A DNA stretch of 64,000 nt from Elusimicrobia bacterium GWA2_51_34 (lineage in GTDB: Bacteria; Elusimicrobiota; Elusimicrobia; Elusimicrobiales; UBA9959): the NCBI GenBank assembly GCA_001799565.1, contig MGTS01000021.1:95984-159983 (forward strand). The letters are read 5' to 3'. Below, piece by piece: positions 41,835-49,704 of the stretch. The translations under genes and the position numbers were made by a program. The notes below the pieces were generated by a model, which was not told where the DNA came from, made no database searches, and saw only the letters and a list, made by a program, of their open reading frames with translations. How positions within the stretch are numbered: the stretch's first letter is position 1; every line of letters starts with the position of its first letter.

Positions 41835-42560
41835 ATGATCTATCTTTTCAGCCTTATCGCGGTAGCTTTCACAATAATCGGCGCGGGGCTTACCGCCAGA
41901 TTCGGCGGCGTGAACAAACGCCTGCTTTCGCGCACGCTGGCTTTTTCAGCGGGTGTTCTGCTGTCCGCGGCTTTCCTTGACATTTTTCCCGAAGCGTGGC
42001 GGCTGAACCCCGGCGCCGCGGCCTACGGCTGCCTGGCGGCGCTGCTCTCCCTTTTCTCACTAGAAAATTTCACAGCCATGAATTCCTGCAGCGAATACAT
42101 GGAAGAGTGCAAGGTTGATAAACACGCGCTGGGCGCCTTCGCTTTGGCCGCCCTTACGGTGCACTCGGTGCTTGACGGTTTCAATATCGCCGTCGGCTTT
42201 AAAACAGGCTCGCTTGCCGGCTTCAATATTTCCCTGGGCGTTATTCTGCACAAGCTCGCCGACGGCATAGCGCTGGTTTCGCTTCTGCTCCATTCAGGCC
42301 GCACCGTTAAACGGGCCATGTATTTAAGTCTGCTGCTGGCACTTGCCACGCCCCTGGGGGCTCTTATAGTACAGCCCTTTTTTCTGAGCGTAGATCCCTG
42401 GACCGAGTCTTTTCTGCTCGGCATAAGCGGAGGCTCTTTTCTATACATCGCCATGGCCGATATTTTACCGGGCCTGCATAAAACTTATGACCGGCTTACC
42501 CCGGTTTTTTACGCCCTCGGCTACGCCGCGGTAATTGCAATAACCGCGCTTGGGGAATAG
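41835..42560 (+). CDS. ZIP-family divalent metal transporter
   Basis: 241 residues with about eight membrane helices. VHSVLDGFNIAVGF and LHKLADGIALVSLL are the two His-containing metal-site helices (TM4 and TM5) of ZIP proteins. Likely imports Zn or Fe. The ATG at 41835 follows a P4 element and has no visible ribosome site. The stop is followed directly by a GCGCGCAAAGCGCGC hairpin. Confidence 0.9.
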   Translation: MIYLFSLIAVAFTIIGAGLTARFGGVNKRLLSRTLAFSAGVLLSAAFLDIFPEAWRLNPGAAAYGCLAALLSLFSLENFTAMNSCSEYMEECKVDKHALGAFALAALTVHSVLDGFNIAVGFKTGSLAGFNISLGVILHKLADGIALVSLLLHSGRTVKRAMYLSLLLALATPLGALIVQPFFLSVDPWTESFLLGISGGSFLYIAMADILPGLHKTYDRLTPVFYALGYAAVIAITALGE

Positions 42561-42561
42561 C

Positions 42562-42780
42562 GCGCAAAGCGCGCTGTTACAAGAGCACAAGTCACAGGAG
42601 CACAGGTCACAAGCAAGAGGAGAAAGAAGACGCAAGAACGCGGGCACATAAATTCAGAAACAGATAACAGACGTGTGACGCAGTTGAAAGAGAATTGTGA
42701 CTTGTGTCCCTGCGCTCTTGTGATCTATTCCCTCTGACTTGTGCTCCTGTGACCTGTGTTCTTGTGCTCCTGCAACTTAC
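42562..42780. repeat. P4 word palindrome (CACAGGTCACAAG words) with GCGCGC hairpin
   Basis: Opens with GCGCGCAAAGCGCGC after the stop. Left arm ACAAGAGCACAAGTCACAGG and following; right arm GACTTGTGCTCCTGTGACC and following. Same vocabulary as 38427-38640. The arms are about 45 nt each. Confidence 0.85.
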
Positions 42781-42783
42781 ACT

Positions 42784-44226
42784 ATGGAAATGGAAGACCT
42801 GATTAAAAAATTCAAGGAATATTCAACGCAGGACACCACCCTGCTTGAACTCGCGTGGAATTTCTCAAAAGAAGCCCATGCGCAGCAGAAGCGGGCCTCG
42901 GACGACCTGTACTTTACGCATTGTCAGGCCGTGGCGGACATACTTGCGGGATTTAGGATGGACCAGGAAACCATAGCGGCCGGCCTTTTGCACGATGTGC
43001 TGGAAGACACCAAAATAACGCCCGACTCCATAAAAAAAGACTTCGGCCCCGAGATCTGCGACCTGGTGCAGGGCGTCACAAAAATAGAAACCCTGAAATT
43101 TTCCTCGCGCGACGTGGCGCAGGCCGAAAACTGGCGGCGCATGCTGCTGGCCACGGCCAAAGATATCCGCGTAATAGTGATAAAACTTGCCGACCGCCTG
43201 CATAACATGCGCACCCTTAATTTTCTCACGCGCGAAAAGCAGCTTGAAATAAGCCATGAGACCATCTCGCTTTACGCGCCGCTCTCCCAGCGCCTGGGGA
43301 TGTTCCAGATAAAATCCGAGCTGGAAGACCTGTCTTTCAAATACATGCACCCCGACGAATTCAACAGCCTCTCGGCCAAGGTGCAGCTGCGCTTCGCCAA
43401 GCGCGAGAAACTGCTGGAAGATTTCAAAGCCGTGCTGGAAACACAGCTCGCGCCCACGCAAATCCCGCACCGCATACTTGCCAGGGCAAAAAACCTTTTT
43501 TCCATCTACCGCAAGATGGAAAAACAGGAGAAACCCTTTGAAGACATTCAGGACGCTCTCGGAGTACGCATCATCACCGACACCGTTGTTAACTGCTACG
43601 CCCTTTTGGGCATGGTACATTCGGTGTTTAAGCCGCTCGCCGGCTCATTTACGGATTACATAGCGGTGCCGAAGATGAACCTTTACCGCAGCCTGCATAC
43701 CACCGTGATGGCGCCGTCGGGCGAACTTGTGGAAATACAGATCCGCACCGACGAGATGCACCACACCTCGGAATACGGCATAGCCGCGCACTGGCGCTAT
43801 AAAATGGGCGAAGGCGGCAAGGACGCGCACCTAAACGAGAAGCTGAACTGGCTGCGCCAATGGATGGAGTGGCTGCAGGACCTTTCAAGCCCCAGGGAAT
43901 TCATTGAAAGCTTCAAAACCGACCTGGAGCTGGACCAGATCTTTATCTTTACCCCGAAGGGAGAGGTAAAACCGCTTCCCATGAACGCCACCCCAATAGA
44001 TTTTGCCTATCTCATACACTCCGATATCGGCGATACCTGCATAGGCGCCAAAGTGAACAACAAAATGGTGCGGCTTGACCACGAACTGAAAAGCGGAGAC
44101 ATCTGCGAGATACTCACCCGCAGAAACTCCGCGCCGAAAAAAGACTGGCTGGGCATTGTTAAAACAGCCGGCGCCCGTTCCCACATACGCAAATACCTGC
44201 GCGAACACGGCCAGCCGCTGGAGTAG
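42784..44226 (+). CDS. RelA/SpoT-family (p)ppGpp synthetase/hydrolase without ACT domain
   Basis: 480 residues. HD hydrolase domain (about 20-180; GLLHDVLEDTK and KLADRLHNMRTL), synthetase domain (about 235-345; GVRIITDTVVNCY, YRSLHTTVMAPSG, EYGIAAHWRYK), then a TGS domain (about 390-450; IFIFTPKGEVKPLPMNATPI). The usual C-terminal helical, zinc-finger and ACT parts of long RSH enzymes are absent; the chain ends shortly after TGS. Both activities look intact. The start at 42784 has no visible ribosome site, being preceded by a P4 repeat. Confidence 0.93.
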   Translation: MEMEDLIKKFKEYSTQDTTLLELAWNFSKEAHAQQKRASDDLYFTHCQAVADILAGFRMDQETIAAGLLHDVLEDTKITPDSIKKDFGPEICDLVQGVTKIETLKFSSRDVAQAENWRRMLLATAKDIRVIVIKLADRLHNMRTLNFLTREKQLEISHETISLYAPLSQRLGMFQIKSELEDLSFKYMHPDEFNSLSAKVQLRFAKREKLLEDFKAVLETQLAPTQIPHRILARAKNLFSIYRKMEKQEKPFEDIQDALGVRIITDTVVNCYALLGMVHSVFKPLAGSFTDYIAVPKMNLYRSLHTTVMAPSGELVEIQIRTDEMHHTSEYGIAAHWRYKMGEGGKDAHLNEKLNWLRQWMEWLQDLSSPREFIESFKTDLELDQIFIFTPKGEVKPLPMNATPIDFAYLIHSDIGDTCIGAKVNNKMVRLDHELKSGDICEILTRRNSAPKKDWLGIVKTAGARSHIRKYLREHGQPLE

Positions 44227-44362
44227 CGCGCAAGGCGCGCGGCAATTTAGAGGCGCAGCAGTTTAGCAACCCAGAGGCATAGTCACTTAGAAGTTGGAAT
44301 TATTTTAATTTAATCTTTCGCTCCGCTATGCCTCCACGCATCTACGCCTCTATGCATCTGCT
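44225..44362. repeat. P4 word palindrome (AGAGGCGCAG words) with GCGCGC hairpin
   Basis: GCGCGCAAGGCGCGC follows the relA-type stop codon. Left arm TTAGAGGCGCAGCAG and CCAGAGGCATAGTC; right arm CTATGCCTCCACGC and ATCTACGCCTCTATGC. It ends at the GGQ protein ATG. Confidence 0.8.
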
Positions 44363-44364
44363 TT

Positions 44365-44739
44365 ATGAACTTTAACGATTTTTCCGCTATAGACCCCCGA
44401 AAAGTGGCCGGCCTCAAGGCTAAAATCGCCCGCCTGGGAATAGATCTGGCTTTGGTGGAAGAAAATTTTATCCGCGGCAGCGGCCACGGCGGGCAGAAGA
44501 TAAACAAAACCTCAAATACAGTGCAGTTGAAGTTCCCGCCGCTCGGCCTTATAGTGCGCTGCCAGCGCGAACGCCAACGCTCCCTTAACCGCTTTATAGC
44601 TCTTCGGGAGCTGGCGGATCGCATTGAAATGAAGATTTCCCCCGCCACCTCGGACCGCCTCAAAGAATTTGAAAAACTCCGTAAACGCAAAGCCTCCCGC
44701 GCTCGCAAAAATCGCGTTAAGCACAATGAACAGGAGTAA
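44365..44739 (+). CDS. GGQ-domain release-factor-like protein (MTRFR/C12orf65 type)
   Basis: 124 residues: a helical lead-in, then RGSGHGGQKINKTSNTVQL (GGQ loop at about residues 37-52) and a basic C-terminus (KRKASRARKNRVKH). It lacks codon-recognition domains, and its tail differs from ArfB at 2827. It probably releases peptides from stalled ribosomes or split large subunits. No ribosome site is visible upstream. Confidence 0.8.
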   Translation: MNFNDFSAIDPRKVAGLKAKIARLGIDLALVEENFIRGSGHGGQKINKTSNTVQLKFPPLGLIVRCQRERQRSLNRFIALRELADRIEMKISPATSDRLKEFEKLRKRKASRARKNRVKHNEQE

Positions 44740-44740
44740 C

Positions 44741-44847
44741 TGCTGGCAGATAGGCTGCCCGCCAACACCCGGCGGGTCCGCCTTCGGCGGATAGGCAATT
44801 AGGCTGTAGGTAAGAAGCAGAACAATAGACTGACAGCCTTCAGCCTT
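44741..44847 (-). repeat. P3 element, copy 1
   Basis: Read on the minus strand it contains CTGCTTCTTACCTACAGCC, TGCCTATCCGCC, GGCGGACCCGCCG and TTGGCGGGCAGCCTATC, in the same order as 60709-60827. Two internal GC hairpins. Confidence 0.88.
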
Positions 44848-44987
44848 GCGCTGAAACTTGCTAAAACCCGGTTTCTGCCGTTACACTGACAAAAATACGA
44901 ATGCGCGAAATTTAGAAAGATTCCCGCATCTTTCCCTTTACCTTTAGGTCCATTAATATTATTATTTTACTTTGAACGGGAGGAAAA

Positions 44988-46283
44988 ATGCAGAATAGAA
45001 TTTATTATCCTGAGGACAAACTCCCGCTTGGGCGGCTTGTTCCCATGGGTATGCAGCATGTGGTGGCCATGTTCGGCGCCACGGTGCTTGCCCCTATACT
45101 CATGGGGTTCAACCCGCAAACCGCCATTTTTTTCTCCGGCATAGGCACATTACTCTTCATTCTCATCACCGGCTTTAAAGTCCCCAGTTACCTCGGCTCC
45201 AGCTTCGCCTTCATCGGCCCGGTGCTTGCAGTTACGGGCGGCTCCTCCCGGAATATACCGGACGCGCTGTTCGGCATAGCCGGTGCGGCTGTCCTTTACG
45301 CTATAGCGGCGCTCATAACCATGCGCCGCGGCTCAAAATGGGTGGACCGCTTAATGCCCCCGGTTGTAACAGGCGCCGTAGTGGCCATAATCGGCCTGAA
45401 CCTTTCCTCCTCAGCCGTTTCCAACTTTCTGAACGCCGACTTCCGCCTTGCCACGCGTGAAGACGCCCTGAAACTGCTGGCCGCCCTGGTCACCTTCACC
45501 GTAGCCGCTTCAGTTTCTATTTACCTTAAAGGTTTCATACGCCTTCTTCCGATACTTACCGGCGTGGCAACCGGCTACATACTGTCTTTGGCCCTCGGTA
45601 TAATAGACCCGGCCCACATGGAAGCCATAAAAGCCGCGCCCTGGCTGGGCCTGCCTCCCTTTATAACCCCGCGCGTAAGCGTTAAGGCTTTTCTTGTTAT
45701 CGCCCCCGTATTTGTGGTGCTTGTAGCCGAAAACAAAGGACACATAGAGGCCATCTCCGGTTTTATGAAACGCGACTTGAACCCTTACCTTGGCCGCGCC
45801 TACATGGGAGACGCCGTGGCTAGTTTCATTTCCGCCATGGGCGGCGGCACCCCCCAAACCACCTACGCCGAGAACATGGGCGTGATGGCCATTACACGGG
45901 TGTTCAGCGTTTATAACTTCGTAGCGGCCGCCTGCATAGCGCTGCTGCTCGGCCTTTGCCCCAAGTTCGGCGCGGTTATACAATCCATCCCGAACCCTGT
46001 GCTCGGCGGAGTAACCGTAATCCTCTACGGGCTGATAGCGCTTATGGGCGTGAAAATATGGCTGGACGCCGGAGTTGACTTCTGCTCGCACAAAAACCTT
46101 ATTATAGCCGGCTCCTCGCTTATAATCTCCACGGGCCTGGGAGTTAAAGGCTTCACTGTGGGCCCCGTCAATATTGCCGGCATAGCCTTCGGCACAGTGC
46201 TGGCCGTGGCGATGAATTTAATACTTTCGTCAGGCGGTCAGGACAGGGAAACCAAAAAACAGGACCACGCTGCCTGCAATTAG
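44988..46283 (+). CDS. Nucleobase permease of the NCS2 family (uracil/xanthine type)
   Basis: 431 residues, about 12-14 membrane helices. The NCS2 signature is GGTPQTTYAENMGVMAITRV near residues 285-304, the uracil-type form. FVVLVAENKGH and the N-terminal MGMQHVVAMFGAT also match UraA-like carriers. GGGAGG precedes the ATG. It may supply substrate for nucleobase or ureide catabolism, in line with ygeY/ygeW/arcC in the same window (inference). Its last codons (QDHAACN) are repeated 730 bases downstream, in a direct repeat bounding an insertion. Confidence 0.9.
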   Translation: MQNRIYYPEDKLPLGRLVPMGMQHVVAMFGATVLAPILMGFNPQTAIFFSGIGTLLFILITGFKVPSYLGSSFAFIGPVLAVTGGSSRNIPDALFGIAGAAVLYAIAALITMRRGSKWVDRLMPPVVTGAVVAIIGLNLSSSAVSNFLNADFRLATREDALKLLAALVTFTVAASVSIYLKGFIRLLPILTGVATGYILSLALGIIDPAHMEAIKAAPWLGLPPFITPRVSVKAFLVIAPVFVVLVAENKGHIEAISGFMKRDLNPYLGRAYMGDAVASFISAMGGGTPQTTYAENMGVMAITRVFSVYNFVAAACIALLLGLCPKFGAVIQSIPNPVLGGVTVILYGLIALMGVKIWLDAGVDFCSHKNLIIAGSSLIISTGLGVKGFTVGPVNIAGIAFGTVLAVAMNLILSSGGQDRETKKQDHAACN

Positions 46284-46326
46284 ACGGCAAACTGACGCAA
46301 ACCACAGCCCATCAGTTGAAGGAACT
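46254..46326 (+). repeat. Direct repeat copy 1 flanking a structured insertion
   Basis: Covers the end of the permease gene. It matches 46984-47052 over about 70 nt with some differences (shared runs ACAGGACCAC, GGCAAACTG and AGCCCATCAGTTGAAGG). Confidence 0.85.
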
Positions 46327-46983
46327 CCCGTCTTCCGCAATGGGACACCCACAATCTTAGACAGCAGTCTATCCTATACTGGCGCGGGTCCTGATCGGGG
46401 ACTGGAACGCAAAACCAGTGTCGGGCACACAGTGCCCGCACTTCGCAACCTCGCCCGCCGCGCTACGCAGGCGGTGGGTTCCGGAGCGTTTTGCTTATCC
46501 AGTCCCCCCAGCACCCGCGCAAGCCGGGTGTTGTTTCCTCGGCTTTTTAAACATAAGGAATAAGACGGAAATAACGGGAGCGGGTGACGCCGGAGCCGGA
46601 TAAGTGGGGCCTTCACGAATCTGAGGCTTAACACGCCGAAGATTAGTGGTGGAAGCCGGCCACTGTGTGGCCGGCTGTCCCCGCGTTCCGGTCCGGTGGC
46701 AGGACCCACGAACCCATGCTTTAGCCCGAATCCTGCAGTTCAACATGGTTTTCATTAAGAAAATCAGAGAACAGAAATATTGCAGGATTCCCCGCTCTGC
46801 GGGTCGCGAATCAAGCGCAATGCGCGCAGGATTCGCGAGGGTGTAACCCGCGCGAAGCGCGCCGGCGCTCTTGCGCCGGGAATCCTTCAACTGAAGGATT
46901 CAGGTTAGTAGTCTTGAGACACCCAAAATCCAAGAGGTCTCGTCGAGAAAGCTTCTGTTTTTAGATAGTTTGCGGAAGACGGG
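46327..46983. mobile_element. 657-bp non-coding element with 14-bp perfect terminal inverted repeats
   Basis: Ends are CCCGTCTTCCGCAA and its exact complement. Inside are many hairpins: CGGGCACACAGTGCCCG, AGCCGGCCACTGTGTGGCC and on, GAATCCTGCA...TGCAGGATTC (arms 52 bases apart), GAATCCTTCAACTGAAGGAT and on, and a CCCGCCGCG...GGCGGTGGG stem. Open frames in it look like noise. Partial internal direct repeat: GGGACACCCACAATC near the left end and GAGACACCCAAAATC near the right. It could be a non-autonomous transposon or a large structured RNA. No transposase is present. Confidence 0.6.
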
Positions 46984-47052
46984 AAAAACAGGACCACACC
47001 GCCTGCGGTTAGCCGGCAAACTGCAAACCATAGCCCATCAGTTGAAGGGACT
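46984..47052 (+). repeat. Direct repeat copy 2 flanking the structured insertion
   Basis: Reads as a second copy of the permease 3' end (would encode QDHTACG then stop) plus its downstream bases. The unit is far longer than a normal target-site duplication. Confidence 0.85.
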
Positions 47053-47096
47053 GATTACGGCTTATGGTGCTATTAACAACAGCCAGGAGGAGGGGT

Positions 47097-47726
47097 TTAG
47101 GGGAGACCCTTGAAGGTGCGGGCTACGCGTTCAAACACCGGCAGATGCTTTGAAAAGACCGCTTTGGGCGCCGAGAAGTGGAAAACGAAGAATCCGTCTT
47201 TAGCCGGCAGAACATAAAATTTTTCCTTGAGCATTACACTCTCATCCGACTTGCTCTCGGGGTGCAGATATTCTTTCTTCTCCCTTTCAAACTCAAAAGC
47301 CTTGCGTTTCCCCAGGGCAGTAGTCTTCACCTGCCCGTATATATCGGTTTCAGGGGCAATGCCCAGGTCGTCAGTGGAATTGCTGTCCACATAATCCTTA
47401 TAATCCCTAAAATATTTATTGGTTTTGGAGAAATAGGACACATAAGCCGTCACGGGAACCTTTTGAGCGTTAGGGCCCGTAAGTTCTATCTGGAATACGC
47501 CGCTCTTCTGCTCTTTGTCCGCGTCGCGGCTTAACTGCCATTTTTGCGGAACTTCGCAGGAAAAATAACCGTCCAAAGAGAACGCTTTGAACTCTTTCGT
47601 CTGGGCGGTTGTGACACTGTCCGCCTTAGGCGGACGCGGGCCTCTGGCGTCATCCGCGACTGTGGCCGGTTTTGCGGCCCAAAGAGGACCTCCGGTCATG
47701 AACATAATAAGGATAAGCCTTAACAT
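47097..47726 (-). CDS. Exported protein of unknown function with in-frame P2 element
   Basis: 209 residues. Signal peptide MLRLILIMFMTGGPLWA, then VADDARGPRPPKADSV (residues about 23-38), the translated P2 element, then a globular domain starting FSLDGYFSCEVPQKWQLSRD. The pattern of a single beta-rich domain with a late FVFHFSAPKAVF recalls PsbP/DUF1795-like proteins, only weakly. Third gene of the C11 protease operon; eight bases after its upstream neighbour. The ATG at 47726 is chosen for the signal peptide. Confidence 0.75.
   Translation of the reverse strand: MLRLILIMFMTGGPLWAAKPATVADDARGPRPPKADSVTTAQTKEFKAFSLDGYFSCEVPQKWQLSRDADKEQKSGVFQIELTGPNAQKVPVTAYVSYFSKTNKYFRDYKDYVDSNSTDDLGIAPETDIYGQVKTTALGKRKAFEFEREKKEYLHPESKSDESVMLKEKFYVLPAKDGFFVFHFSAPKAVFSKHLPVFERVARTFKGLP
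47611..47660 (-). repeat. P2 element (50 nt) in an exported protein gene
   Basis: On the minus strand it matches the ompH copy at 45 of 50 positions and is read in the same frame (VAD...GPRPPKADSV). It lies right after the signal-peptide codons. Confidence 0.92.
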
Positions 47727-47734
47727 ATAGTCCT

Positions 47735-49696
47735 CTACAGCGCGGGCACTTTGCTCTTCGGGCCCGCCGCGGCTGTTTTCACCGCCTGCCGCATGGAACC
47801 GGTCCAATCCCCGGCGTTCTGGTAATAGTCGCCATAGAAATTACCGCGCAGGAGGTCCTCCTGGATCTTTTGAAGGGCGGCGGTCTGTATCTCGCCCACC
47901 GAACCGGACAACTCCTGCGTGGTCATGGCTTTAGCCTCATCGGTTCCTATGCCGGTTTTCTCTATTTCAGCCAGGTCCGCGGGCAACAGGCCGCTCCTTC
48001 TGTTCAGTTCGCCCGATACCGCAGACACTACCTGGGACGAAGCCGCTACAAAGGAAGGCAAACCCGGATAGTAGACCTGACGCACCCTGCTGTCAAATTC
48101 GTTGGTGTTGCTGCTGAAAGCGGAGGCGAGCGCCAGCCTCTTAGCCGCGTAACTGCTGGAAGAGGTGCGCATTCTTGTCATCATGCTTTTGAATTTGGGA
48201 TCGTTTTTAAGCTTCTCCATGGTATACAGCGCCTCCATGGCATTGGCTTCAACTTCATCCTCCTGCACGTATGGTTTATAAACCCGGGCCCTGTCAGCCC
48301 AGGCGTGCTGCATCTGATGCGTACCCTCGTGCGCCAGCATGGGGGAAAGATATTTGCTTAAGCTTGAAACCTGCTCCCGGCTGCCCAACAGGGTATTTGC
48401 GGTAAGATTATTGACACGCATGTACTGCTGTATAAGTTCGGAGTCTAATATCATCCTGCCGGAGGACGACTCGTATTTGGCGTAGCAGCCCTGACAGGAC
48501 TCAATAGCCACATTAAGCTTTGCCCCGGCAGCGTAAAACTTAGCCAACTTGTCGCCCGCCACGGTCCCCCTGACTTCCGCGATCATCGCGGAACCGAGCA
48601 TAGAGGCCAGCATCTGGTTGTTCAGCGGCGACAGGGTCTCGCCGGGCTGTGACTGCCGTAAGCTGTCTATCTTTCTCTCCGCCGCCACAGCCCCCCTGAT
48701 CTCACTCTTATCAAAGGCCCTGCCCAGCAGATAAAGCTGCTGCTCTATGGGCTGGTCCTTAAGTTTCGCCAGCTGGCCGGGGCTGAACTCCGGCCTGGCG
48801 ATTTCCACAGCGGCCATCTGGGCGATATATTTTTTCAGGCGGCCATAGCCCGGGCCGTCAAGGTAACTCAGAAGCTCGCGGAGCGCAACAGCCGCGTAGG
48901 CGGAGTCGCTGCCGGAGGGACTGCCGATAAGCCCATCAAGCAGCTGGCCCGCTTTGAGATTCATGTAGTTATTCCGTTCTCTCAGCGTCAGTGTAGCCCA
49001 AAACGCCTTCATGTCGGCTTCACTATTCTTGAAAACAACCTCGCCGTCAACAATCTGCATAAAGCGGCTGCCGGTGGAATCAGTTACCTCCCAAGCCGCC
49101 AGAGCGCCGTATCTGTACCTGGGGGAAAAAGTCAAGCCGGCGAATATCGCGTCCCAGTTTCTGACCGATCTTTTAAGCAGCGCGGTCTTAGCGGCGCCGT
49201 AGTTTTTATATTCAGCGGCCCAGGCCAGCGTCTTCTCCGGCTCCGGGGCAAGGCCTACCTTGGCGAGCGGCGACTGGTCCGTAAGACGCAAAGCCATGGC
49301 TTCACTCAGGTTCCGCTCCTGGGAAGCTGGCCAATTCCTGTCAAGCAGACTGCCATATTCTACCACGGCCTCCGCTTTTGACCTTAAATCGGCGGCTTTA
49401 ACGGGGTCGGAAACAGCTAGTTTATCCAGCAGGGCGAAGTCCTTAAGGTAACTGTCGGCGGCCGCCAGGTCGGCGGAACTTATCCGCGCTTCATAATTCT
49501 GAAGCCTGAAGGCTTCATCCGCGGCCTGCTCCTGGGCGCACAGGCCATAAACGCTCAAGCCCGCGGCCAGCGCGGCAAGCCCCGCCCTTTTGGCCCAACA
49601 GCCGGAGCCGATGCCCGAAACGCGGGTTATTAAGCGGCCCACCCTGTTCCAAAAGAGCGGGGCAAGATAAGTTGTTTTCAGCGTTTTCCAGTTCAT
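47735..49696 (-). CDS. Exported protein with HEXXH metallopeptidase motif, unknown family
   Basis: 653 residues. A hydrophobic signal core (LAALAAGLSVYGLC) lies unusually far in, at residues 40-53, because a P1 palindrome (residues about 12-39) is inserted between the N-terminal MNWKTLKTTYL and the core. MLAHEGTHQMQHAW near residue 455 is an HEXXH zinc site, with EDEVEANAMEAL about 25 residues later supplying a third ligand. The long helical N-terminal part is not recognised. Second gene of the operon, eight bases after the C11 protease gene. It could be activated by that protease (inference). Confidence 0.78.
   Translation of the reverse strand: MNWKTLKTTYLAPLFWNRVGRLITRVSGIGSGCWAKRAGLAALAAGLSVYGLCAQEQAADEAFRLQNYEARISSADLAAADSYLKDFALLDKLAVSDPVKAADLRSKAEAVVEYGSLLDRNWPASQERNLSEAMALRLTDQSPLAKVGLAPEPEKTLAWAAEYKNYGAAKTALLKRSVRNWDAIFAGLTFSPRYRYGALAAWEVTDSTGSRFMQIVDGEVVFKNSEADMKAFWATLTLRERNNYMNLKAGQLLDGLIGSPSGSDSAYAAVALRELLSYLDGPGYGRLKKYIAQMAAVEIARPEFSPGQLAKLKDQPIEQQLYLLGRAFDKSEIRGAVAAERKIDSLRQSQPGETLSPLNNQMLASMLGSAMIAEVRGTVAGDKLAKFYAAGAKLNVAIESCQGCYAKYESSSGRMILDSELIQQYMRVNNLTANTLLGSREQVSSLSKYLSPMLAHEGTHQMQHAWADRARVYKPYVQEDEVEANAMEALYTMEKLKNDPKFKSMMTRMRTSSSSYAAKRLALASAFSSNTNEFDSRVRQVYYPGLPSFVAASSQVVSAVSGELNRRSGLLPADLAEIEKTGIGTDEAKAMTTQELSGSVGEIQTAALQKIQEDLLRGNFYGDYYQNAGDWTGSMRQAVKTAAAGPKSKVPAL
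49579..49663 (-). repeat. P1 palindromic element, 85-nt form, inside a signal-peptide coding region
   Basis: Ends GCCCCGCCCTTTTGG and CCAAAAGAGCGGGGC. Same length as the 85-nt copy at 2433-2517. In the gene it encodes about 28 residues between the start and the hydrophobic core of the signal peptide. Confidence 0.8.
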
Positions 49697-49704
49697 AAAA
49701 AACC

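Noticed and set aside
46495-46890. Protein-coding frame in the structured insertion
   Set aside because: Sequence looks random and overlaps several strong hairpins; competing frames on both strands are about equally open.
46327-46983. RNase P RNA, tmRNA or group II intron
   Set aside because: None of the conserved core sequences of these RNAs could be found by eye; length and hairpins alone are not enough.
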